Below are positions 7,861 through 14,898 of a DNA stretch of 44,093 nt, piece by piece. Origin of the DNA: Deltaproteobacteria bacterium. GTDB lineage: Bacteria; Myxococcota_A; Polyangia; DRWM01; JAAZOP01. The notes under the pieces are model-generated. The model searched no databases. It saw nothing but the letters and a program-made list of their open reading frames with translations, and was not told where the DNA came from. The DNA is taken from positions 1-44,093 of the forward strand of contig JAFGHH010000033.1 in NCBI GenBank assembly GCA_016930215.1, given 5' to 3'. A program made the position numbers and the translations under genes. Position 1 is the first letter of the stretch. Each line of letters begins with the position of its first letter.

Positions 7861-9384
7861 ATGGACCGCGAGAAGGTGGCGTTCGCGATCATGAAGCCGT
7901 TGGATCTGGCGATGGGCGTGGCGGTGACGGCCGCGCGGCGGAGCCCGTCGTTCGAGCCGTTCAGCGACCGGTTCTACGGGATGGCGCGCACGGTGCTGGG
8001 TCGGATGTACGCCAAGAACAACGACCTGCAGGCCGAGGGTCTGGAGCGGGTGCCGATGACGGGGGGCGTGCTGTTCGCGGTGAACCACCAGAGCTGGAAC
8101 GACGTGCAGGTGGTGGGGGCGACGTGTCCGCGTCGGCTGCGGTTCCTGGCGAAGACGGAGTTCGAGACGTGGCCGATCCTGCGGCACCTGATCGCGCTGT
8201 CGGACTCGCCGTTCATCCGTCGCGGCGGCGACCCGCGGGGGATGGAGCAGGCGGTAGCAGCGCTGCGCGAGGGTCGGGCGCTGGTGATCTTCCCGGAGGG
8301 GACGATCCCCGGGGAGGAGGACGTGGGGCGGGACCAGCTCGAGCCGGACACGGGGCTGTTGCGCGGGCGGACGGGGGCGGTGCGGCTGGCGATCGAGGCC
8401 GGGGTGCCGATCGTGCCGGTGGGGGTATCGGGCACGGGCAAGTCGTTCCCGCCGGAGGTCTACCCGCGGCTCGAGCTGCTCGAGGCGCCGAAGCCGGTGC
8501 CGGTGACGGTGCGCTACGGGGAGCCGATCCGCTACGACCGGTACCACGCGAAGACGCCGACGGCGGACGAGCTGCGGCGGCTGACCAAGGAGCTGATGCT
8601 GGCGATTTCGGGGCTGGTGGACTTCGGCCGGCACTACATCCCGATCAAGGTGCCGATCCCGCCCTTGCCGCGCTACCGCAAGCTGGGGGTGCTGCTGCTG
8701 CACGGTTTCACCGGAAGCGTCCGGACGGTGGACGGGATGGCTCCGCTGCTGCGAGAGGCGGGAATTCCGCACCGCATCCCGGTGCTGCGCGGCCACGGAA
8801 CGAAGTACACCGACCTGGAGGGGGTGACGGCGCAGGACTGGTACGAGGACGCCGAGGCGGCGCTGATGGAGCTGTCGCGCGAGGTCGACAAGGTGGTGGT
8901 GGTGGGGCTGTCGATGGGGGGGCTGGTGGCGCTCCACCTGGGGATCCGGCACGCCGACCAGGTCGCGGGGGTGGTGACCTGGGCCGCGGCGCTGCGGTTC
9001 CGCGACCCGCTGGCGCCGTTGTCGCCATTGCTGGCCCGGGTGGTCCGGAGCTGGCCCTCGCCGGAGTCGTTCCGCGATCAGAGCCTCAAGGTCTACTCGG
9101 AGAACTACCCCAAGTTCATGACCGGTGCCTTCACCTCGCTCTACAACTACGCCCGCGAGACGGAGCGCCGGCTGCCCGAGCTCCAGGTGCCGATCTGCGT
9201 GCTCCACTCGAAGCGCGACCAGGTGATCGACCCCCTGTCGGCCAACCTGGTCTACCGCGACGTCTCCTCGACGCACCGCGAGATCCATTGGTTCCACCGC
9301 TCGGGCCACGAGATGGGGCAGGACTGCGAGCACGAGGCGGTGTTCGCCCGTACGATGGAGTACATCGGCAGGTTCCGCGGCTAG
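7861..9384 (+). CDS. Fused PlsC-type acyltransferase and alpha/beta-hydrolase
   Basis: 507 aa. The N-terminal half (about 50-260) is a 1-acylglycerol-phosphate acyltransferase domain with NHxxxxD (N75, H76, D81) and FPEGT (144-148). The C-terminal half (about 275-507) is an alpha/beta hydrolase of the monoacylglycerol lipase/esterase type: oxyanion LLLHGFTGS, nucleophile GLSMGG (S351), acid D453 (SKRDQVID) and H483 (SGHEMG). All catalytic residues are present in both halves, so one chain could both remove and add acyl groups on phospholipids. No signal peptide; probably membrane-peripheral. Shine-Dalgarno GGAGGCGAGA fixes the start. Acyl substrates are unknown. Confidence 0.93.
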   Translation: MDREKVAFAIMKPLDLAMGVAVTAARRSPSFEPFSDRFYGMARTVLGRMYAKNNDLQAEGLERVPMTGGVLFAVNHQSWNDVQVVGATCPRRLRFLAKTEFETWPILRHLIALSDSPFIRRGGDPRGMEQAVAALREGRALVIFPEGTIPGEEDVGRDQLEPDTGLLRGRTGAVRLAIEAGVPIVPVGVSGTGKSFPPEVYPRLELLEAPKPVPVTVRYGEPIRYDRYHAKTPTADELRRLTKELMLAISGLVDFGRHYIPIKVPIPPLPRYRKLGVLLLHGFTGSVRTVDGMAPLLREAGIPHRIPVLRGHGTKYTDLEGVTAQDWYEDAEAALMELSREVDKVVVVGLSMGGLVALHLGIRHADQVAGVVTWAAALRFRDPLAPLSPLLARVVRSWPSPESFRDQSLKVYSENYPKFMTGAFTSLYNYARETERRLPELQVPICVLHSKRDQVIDPLSANLVYRDVSSTHREIHWFHRSGHEMGQDCEHEAVFARTMEYIGRFRG

Positions 9385-9439
9385 TACAACGGGGCGCAAG
9401 TTCGTAGGGGGTTGGCCCTAGGTCCAGGGGCGCGACGTA

Positions 9440-9458
9440 GCCGGCGCGCAGCGCCGGC
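9440..9458. terminator. Hairpin between convergent genes
   Basis: GCCGGCGC (9440-9447) and GCGCCGGC (9451-9458), perfect 8-bp arms with loop GCA. It sits between the ends of the acyltransferase-hydrolase (plus) and 5'-nucleotidase (minus) genes and could stop both. No T-tract. Confidence 0.5.
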
Positions 9459-9490
9459 GAGTGCGCCCGGCGCGGGCGGGCACCGGCGGG

Positions 9491-11467
9491 CTACTCGACC
9501 CAGCGGCCGAGCGGGGCGGTGTAGGCGGCGGGGATCTCCGGCAGCCCGTCGCTGTCGGCGTCGGGCAGGGCCTGGACGTACTGCCACAGCGCCATCCACA
9601 GCTTCAGCTCCTCGACCGAGGCCGGGGTCGTCGGGTCGCGGTCGAGGATCACCGCGAACAGGTCGGTGACCTCCGTGCCGTCGGCGTTCTTCGGCGTGAT
9701 CACGAGCCCGCCGAAAGTCATGTCGGAGATCATGGACATCAGCGAGGCCACGTAGTAGTCGACGGCGATGCGGTACAGGTTGATGTCGGTGCCGTCGAGG
9801 GCGAGCGAGGTGGCCGAGTAGCCGTCGCGCTCGTTGCCCAGGAACACGCCGTCGACCCGCGCGAGGAACGGGCCGGTCGGATTCGAGTGGCAGCGCAGGC
9901 CGGAGAACTGGATCCAGTAGTCGCTGCCGCCGACGCCCGACAGGCTGGCCGAGACCTCGCAGGCCGCCCGCAGCTCCAGGGCATTGACCCAGAAGCTGAC
10001 CAGCGGGTAGCCGGGGATGCGGTCGGGACCGATCCCCAGCGGCAGGACGCGCATCAGGTCGGCGAAGCAGACCACGCCGAAGTCGCCGACGAGCAGGTCG
10101 TCCCGGATCACGCCGTCCGACTCGAACGCCGCGATCACCGGGTCGCCGGGGGTCACCGCGGCGGCGATCGTCCGGAACGCATCGGTGACCAGGTCGCCGA
10201 CGTTCGACTCGGCGAACTTGGGCGTCGTCAGCGCGAAGGTGGTCTCGGCCACGGGGGCGCGATAGGTCGTGCCGAACATCGGCGTCAGGACGGTGTCGTC
10301 CAGGCCGTCGATCGCCAGCTCGACCAGCCCCTGCACCGTGGCGTCGCCGGCGATCGTGTCGTCGATCTCGTGCAGCGTGTACTCGACGAGCGTCACGGTG
10401 TCGCCGTCGATTTCCACGGTCAGCTCGCCGAGGTGCTCGGTGTAGCGACCGGCCTGGACGATCAGCGTGTCGGTGTCGTCCGGCACCAGCACCTCGGTCA
10501 GCGCGTCGTGGCTGTGGCCGCCGACGATGATGTCGATGTCCGGGGCGGCGACGGCCAGGGTCTCGTCGTTCTGCTCGTACCCCAGACCGATGTGGGTCAG
10601 GGCCACCACGACGTCGGCGCCGGCGGCGCGCAGGGCGACGGCCGCCGCCTGCGCCTCCGCGAAGTCCTGGCTGAAGGTCACCGGGGCCTTCAGCGGCGCG
10701 ACCTCGGCGGCGTTCTCGCCGAGCCACGACAGCAGGCCGACGTGCAGGCCGCCCGGCAGTTCGAGCATCAGGGTCTCGACGATCGCCCCGTCGGAGATCA
10801 GGTCCTCCAGGCCGTCGTCGCCCGTATCGGTGTCGTCGGTGATCATGTTGGTGGCGAGGATCGGGACGTCGAATCCGGCGGTCACGCCGGCTTCGATCGT
10901 CGTTGCGAGGTGCGCCGGCATCCAGTCGAACTCGTGGTTGCCGAGCGTGATCGCGTCGTAGCCGACGAACTCGAAGAACTGCAGCTCCGTCGCCGCGACC
11001 TCCCCGAGGATCGCGAACATCGTGCCCATCGAGAAGTCGCCCGAGTCGGTGACGATCACGTCGTTGCCCGCGGCCTCGGCCGCCGAGCGTCGCGTGGCGA
11101 TCAGGGCCGCCAGGCGCGCCGCGCCGCCGATCGTCGGGTCGTCCCCGGTCGTCTCCGGGGTGTACTCCAGCTCCGGGCCCGTCCCCATCAGGTGCGAGTG
11201 AATGTCGTTGGTGTGCAGGATCGTCAGCCGCCGCGGCGTCGTGGTCTCGCCGTCCGGGACGTCCACCGGAACGTCCGCTTCCTCCACGTCCACGTCGGCG
11301 TCCGCATCGGCGTCGGCGTCCGCGTCGGCGTCCGCGTCCGCGTCCGCGCCGGTGTCGGGGACGTCGGCATCGCTGCCGGAGTCGTCGTCGCCGCAACCGA
11401 GCGGCAGCAGCGCCAGCGGAACCGCCAGCGCGAGCGAGATCCAGGAAAGCCTTGCACGAACAGTCAT
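9491..11467 (-). CDS. Lipoprotein 5'-nucleotidase/UshA-family metallophosphoesterase
   Basis: 658 aa. Lipoprotein signal ending LPLGC (Cys25), then a low-complexity Asp-Ala linker (about 30-60). The metallophosphatase domain carries the two-metal motifs HTNDIHSH (from 85), DSGDFSMGT, GNHEFDW and GGHSHD. The 5'-nucleotidase C-terminal domain follows (from about 400), which binds the nucleoside base; its AESNVGDLVTDAFR segment is typical. The enzyme would hydrolyse extracellular or periplasmic nucleotides. A C-terminal segment (about 560-658) with DADSDGLPEIP resembles a calcium-binding type III-like repeat. Start supported by GGGAGGACGG upstream. Divergent from the DUF2804 gene; convergent with the preceding gene. 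Confidence 0.94.
   Translation of the reverse strand: MTVRARLSWISLALAVPLALLPLGCGDDDSGSDADVPDTGADADADADADADADADADVDVEEADVPVDVPDGETTTPRRLTILHTNDIHSHLMGTGPELEYTPETTGDDPTIGGAARLAALIATRRSAAEAAGNDVIVTDSGDFSMGTMFAILGEVAATELQFFEFVGYDAITLGNHEFDWMPAHLATTIEAGVTAGFDVPILATNMITDDTDTGDDGLEDLISDGAIVETLMLELPGGLHVGLLSWLGENAAEVAPLKAPVTFSQDFAEAQAAAVALRAAGADVVVALTHIGLGYEQNDETLAVAAPDIDIIVGGHSHDALTEVLVPDDTDTLIVQAGRYTEHLGELTVEIDGDTVTLVEYTLHEIDDTIAGDATVQGLVELAIDGLDDTVLTPMFGTTYRAPVAETTFALTTPKFAESNVGDLVTDAFRTIAAAVTPGDPVIAAFESDGVIRDDLLVGDFGVVCFADLMRVLPLGIGPDRIPGYPLVSFWVNALELRAACEVSASLSGVGGSDYWIQFSGLRCHSNPTGPFLARVDGVFLGNERDGYSATSLALDGTDINLYRIAVDYYVASLMSMISDMTFGGLVITPKNADGTEVTDLFAVILDRDPTTPASVEELKLWMALWQYVQALPDADSDGLPEIPAAYTAPLGRWVE
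11288..11350 (-). repeat. Imperfect 6-bp tandem repeat coding the Asp-Ala linker
   Basis: Repeats of GCGTCC/GCGTCG on the plus strand code a run of Asp-Ala dipeptides in the 5'-nucleotidase linker. The 6-bp unit means gain or loss stays in frame, so the linker length is free to vary between strains. Confidence 0.75.
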
Positions 11468-11546
11468 CTTCCGTCCTCCCTGCGGGCGCGAAACGGCCGC
11501 CCGCCGATGGCATCACGGCCCCCACGGTCGCGGGCCGGGACGGAAC

Positions 11547-11563
11547 CTAGCACAACATGCTAG
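11547..11563. promoter_or_regulatory. Inverted repeat in the divergent 5'-nucleotidase/DUF2804 region
   Basis: CTAGCA (11547-11552) and TGCTAG (11558-11563) around CAACA. It is AT-richer than its surroundings and overlaps a TAGCTT box (11561-11566) that could be the -10 of the DUF2804 gene. Candidate operator. Confidence 0.4.
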
Positions 11564-11593
11564 CTTTGCCAGTACGAAGCAGGAGGCCCGCCG

Positions 11594-12598
11594 ATGCGCA
11601 AGCTGCTCCTTCCCCCGCCCCGCGTAATCGACCCCGACCGCCGCGTCCCGGCGCTCGGGTCGTTCCGCGGCCCACTGCCGCCGGTCGACCTGTCGCCGCT
11701 CGGCCGCGGGCGGCTGTTCCGGCTGGCCCGGCACAAGCGCTGGACCTGGCTCGGCATCGCGGCGGACGAGGTGTTCGTCGGCCTGGCGGTGGTCGACCTG
11801 ACGTACGCGGCGAGCACCTTCGCCTTCGCCGTCGACCGCGCCACCGGCCGGCTGCTTTCCGACCAGTCGGCGCTCGGCCCCGGCTTCGTCGGCTCGGTCA
11901 ACGAGCACGCCGAGGAGGGTGCGGAGGCCCGGTTCGCCCTGGGCGCCCGACGCGCCAGCGTCCTGCGGCCGCGCGGCACGGCGGCCTGGGCGGTCCATGC
12001 GGAGCTCGGCGACCTGCGCCTCGACGCGAAGCTCGACTCGACCGGCGCCCCGCCCCCGCTGTCGGCGATTGTCGAGCCGGTCCCGGGGGCGCTGGCGACG
12101 ACCCAGAAGCGCGCGCTGCTGCCCGTGACCGGCACCCTGCAGGCCGGCGGCCGGACCTTCGACCTCGGGCGGGCCGTCGCGGGCATCGACTACTCCAACG
12201 GCTATCCGCCGCGCCACACGGTCTGGAACTGGTGCTTCCTGCTCGGCCGCGCGCGCAGCGGCGAGCGGGTGGCGCTGAACATCGTGCAAGGGTTCGTCGG
12301 CGAGGCGGAGTGTGTGGCGTGGGTCGGCGACGTGCTCTACCCGCTGGGGGAAGGCCGCTTCACGTACGACCTCGAGCGGCCGCTGGCGCCCTGGCACGTG
12401 CGCACCGACGACGGCGCCGTGACGCTCGAGTTCGCGCCGCAGGCGCTGCACCGCGAGGACCAGCGGCTGGGGATCATCTCGTCGCGCTTCGCCCAGGTGG
12501 CGGGGCACTTCCACGGCACGTTCGCCCTCCCCGACCGCCCGTCGCTGGAGTTGGACGGCGTCCCGGGCGTCGTCGAGGACCAGGACATGTTGTGGTGA
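11594..12598 (+). CDS. DUF2804 family protein
   Basis: 334 aa, cytoplasmic by sequence, no signal or membrane segment. Matches the DUF2804 family by the block around 205-225 (YSNGYPPRHTVWNWC), the length, and the beta-rich pattern throughout (e.g. GIAADEVFVGLAVVDL). Biochemical function is not established for the family; the fold resembles lipocalin-like/AttH barrels, which suggests binding of a hydrophobic ligand, an inference. Strong Shine-Dalgarno AGGAGG before the ATG. It ends four bases from the convergent kinase gene, so there is no room for a separate terminator. Confidence 0.85.
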   Translation: MRKLLLPPPRVIDPDRRVPALGSFRGPLPPVDLSPLGRGRLFRLARHKRWTWLGIAADEVFVGLAVVDLTYAASTFAFAVDRATGRLLSDQSALGPGFVGSVNEHAEEGAEARFALGARRASVLRPRGTAAWAVHAELGDLRLDAKLDSTGAPPPLSAIVEPVPGALATTQKRALLPVTGTLQAGGRTFDLGRAVAGIDYSNGYPPRHTVWNWCFLLGRARSGERVALNIVQGFVGEAECVAWVGDVLYPLGEGRFTYDLERPLAPWHVRTDDGAVTLEFAPQALHREDQRLGIISSRFAQVAGHFHGTFALPDRPSLELDGVPGVVEDQDMLW

Positions 12599-12602
12599 GC
12601 GA

Positions 12603-13631
12603 TCAGCCGGGGTCCGCCTCGCGCAGCGCCGCCAGGAACTCGTTCGCGTCGCGGAACCGGTCGCGCGGCCGGAGCGCCAGGGCGCGCAGCACCACCCGTT
12701 CCAGCGACGGGGTCAGCGAGGGTCGCAGCTCGCGCGGCGCCGGGAAGCGGTTCTCGATCAGCGCCGCGAACTGGTCCGCCTCCGTGGCGAACCGCTCGCA
12801 GTCGAACGGCTGGACCCCCGTCAGGCACAGGTAGAGCAGCAGCCCGGTGCCCCACAGATCGACCTGCACGTCGGGCGCCTCGTCGTCCCCGGACAGGAAC
12901 GGCGCCAGCCGCTCGGGCGGGCACCAGGCGAGGGTCCCCCACAGCATCCCCGGCCGCGTCCGCACCTCGTGCGGAAACAGCGCCTGGGCGCTGCGGGGCA
13001 CGCGGGTCATCGACGTGGTCAGGCCGAAGTCGATCAGCCGCACGTCGGCCGCGGCCGGCGTCGCCCGGGCGGACGGCCGCACGAGGACGTTGGCCGCCTT
13101 GACGTCGCGGTGCATCACCGCCTCGCGCTCGAGGTAGGCCAGCGCGGAGAGCAGCGCGCCGACGACGGCCCGCGTGCCCGGCCCGTCGAGCGCGCCGCTG
13201 CGCCGGACGATCTCGCCCACGTCGCTCCCCGGCACGTACTCCATCACGAAGAACGGCGCCCGTCCCCGCGGCCCGGGCAGTTCCCCCTGGTCGAAGGCCT
13301 GGACGATGTTCGGATGCCGGAGCTGCCGGAGCAGATGCGCCTCGTTGAGGAACCGCTCGCGGACCTCGGCCATCTGCTGCGCCAGCGGAGCGTCCGGGTC
13401 GACGAACGCGGGCGGCGCGTCGCGCAGCCGTTCGTGGAGGTGCGGCAGGTCGAGCACCTTGATCGCGACCTCGCGCTCCCCTTCCCGGCCGAACGGGTCG
13501 GAGCGCCGGGCGAGGTAGACGATCGAGAAGCCGCCCAGGGCGATCGGGCGCACCACGCGGTAGGCGTGCTCGCCCGCCGCGAGCATCGCGCCGGCGAGGT
13601 TCGTGGGATCGGCGGACCGCTCGACGCTCAC
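12603..13631 (-). CDS. Hanks-type Ser/Thr protein kinase, cytoplasmic
   Basis: 342 aa, essentially only a kinase domain. GTG start at 13631 with GGAAGGAG about 13 bp upstream. Motifs in order: Gly-rich loop IALGGFSIVYLARR, VAIKVLDL Lys, HRDVKAAN (H174, catalytic D176), DFG (201-203), activation segment WGTLAWCPPERL, where PPE replaces the usual APE. All catalytic residues are present, so it should be active. No PASTA, TM or other sensor domain. It is downstream of the vWA-like lipoprotein and ABC cassette on the same strand (74-bp gap), so it may be cotranscribed. A possible partner is the FHA domain protein at 1638-2615; that is inference. Confidence 0.95.
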   Translation of the reverse strand: MSVERSADPTNLAGAMLAAGEHAYRVVRPIALGGFSIVYLARRSDPFGREGEREVAIKVLDLPHLHERLRDAPPAFVDPDAPLAQQMAEVRERFLNEAHLLRQLRHPNIVQAFDQGELPGPRGRAPFFVMEYVPGSDVGEIVRRSGALDGPGTRAVVGALLSALAYLEREAVMHRDVKAANVLVRPSARATPAAADVRLIDFGLTTSMTRVPRSAQALFPHEVRTRPGMLWGTLAWCPPERLAPFLSGDDEAPDVQVDLWGTGLLLYLCLTGVQPFDCERFATEADQFAALIENRFPAPRELRPSLTPSLERVVLRALALRPRDRFRDANEFLAALREADPG

Positions 13632-13705
13632 CCTCGCGACGGCTCCTTCCCCGCGCCGCGCACCCTACCCCGGCGCCACGCCCGCCGCAATCGCCCCGGG
13701 AACGC

Positions 13706-14863
13706 TCAGCGGCCCAGCGCCGCCTGGATCCGGCGGGCCCAGACATGGAACACCGGCGACCAGTCCTCCCGGCAGATCGAATCGAGCAGCCCGTGACTCT
13801 CCAGCCGCTCGACCAGCTCCGCCAGCCTCACCGGCGCCTCGGCGGAGCCGCGCGACGACGAGCAGACCGGCAGCAGCCGCTCGCCGTCGGCCGGATCGAC
13901 CTGCACCAGCTCCGCCAGCTCCTCCAGCGGGCCGCCGGGCGCCCACCGGCCGTCCGTCGGCACGCCGGCCAGCGCCGCGAACACCAGGCGGGACTCGAGC
14001 CCGGGGCGCAGCCCCAGCAGCGCGTCCGCGAACGAAGCCGTCGTCTCGGCCAGCTCCGGATGCAAACCGCAGCGCGTTCCCGGTGTTCCGAGGTCCGCGC
14101 GTGCCGGGTCGAACAGCGCGGGGTCGGCCGCCGAGCAGTCATCGACGGTCGAGAGGACCAGCACGCCGAGCACCGAGTCCGGCCGCAGGAACCCCTCGTT
14201 CGGCGCTCCCGCGGCCGCGGCGTCGGTGAGCGCCCGCACCGCCGCTGCCAGCGGCTGCCGGAACCGGCAGCCGTCCTCGCCGAGCCGGGCGATGCAGGCG
14301 AAGTCGTCCCACAGCGGGGGATCGAGCGGGTTGGTGCCGGTGTCGGGGTGTTCCGGCGAATGTGACAGCCAGGGGCAATCGGCGTCGGGGCAGTCCGGGG
14401 CGGTGTAGGCCGTCTCGCAGACGGGCCCGTCGCCGGCCACCTGCAGCACACCGGCGTCGCCCGCGTCGGGTTCGGCGCAGCCGGGCACCGCGAAACCGCC
14501 GCTGCCCAGGTCGGCGGTCACCAGGCCCAGATGGATGTCCTCCACCGCGGGCGGCACGGAGCCGGTCCACGGATCGTATGACGGCAGCAGCAGCTCCAGC
14601 ACCAGCCGCTCGACCTGCGACGCCAGGGCCGCCTGCTCCTCCGCGAGGCCGGGGCCGGTATCGACCACGAACAGCAGGTCCACCCGGCGCGTCGGCGGCA
14701 GGCCGCCGTCGTCGGCGTCGTCGGCATCGCGCGCCTCGAGGCGGTCCGACCCGCCGTCGGAAACGTCGGCGACGTCGCCCGGGGCGACCGAATCGTCGCC
14801 GCAGCCGGCGGCGAAGGGCAATGCCGGGAGGAGCACGAGGAGGACGAGAGCGGACCGGGCCAT
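13706..14863 (-). CDS. vWA-like lipoprotein with a degenerate metal site
   Basis: 385 aa from ATG 14863 (GGAGAA upstream). Lipobox AAGC (Cys21), then an Asp-rich linker with ADDADD. From 61 it follows the Myxococcota vWA lipoprotein pattern (VDLLFVVDTGPGLAEEQ), but the MIDAS DxSxS has become D68-T-G-P-G, so the two metal-coordinating Ser are absent. Eight or more Cys in the middle (CETAYTAPDCPDADCPW) probably form disulfides. It lies 35 bp downstream of the DUF4340 gene of the ABC cassette, probably one transcript. A surface recognition role is likely; metal-dependent binding is doubtful. Confidence 0.82.
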   Translation of the reverse strand: MARSALVLLVLLPALPFAAGCGDDSVAPGDVADVSDGGSDRLEARDADDADDGGLPPTRRVDLLFVVDTGPGLAEEQAALASQVERLVLELLLPSYDPWTGSVPPAVEDIHLGLVTADLGSGGFAVPGCAEPDAGDAGVLQVAGDGPVCETAYTAPDCPDADCPWLSHSPEHPDTGTNPLDPPLWDDFACIARLGEDGCRFRQPLAAAVRALTDAAAAGAPNEGFLRPDSVLGVLVLSTVDDCSAADPALFDPARADLGTPGTRCGLHPELAETTASFADALLGLRPGLESRLVFAALAGVPTDGRWAPGGPLEELAELVQVDPADGERLLPVCSSSRGSAEAPVRLAELVERLESHGLLDSICREDWSPVFHVWARRIQAALGR

Positions 14864-14898
14864 GGACTTCTCCGTCGAGGCCCGGCCTCGACGACGCG

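Noticed and set aside
9440-9458. CRISPR-like or attachment-site repeat
   Set aside because: A single perfect hairpin between convergent genes; no array, no integrase nearby.
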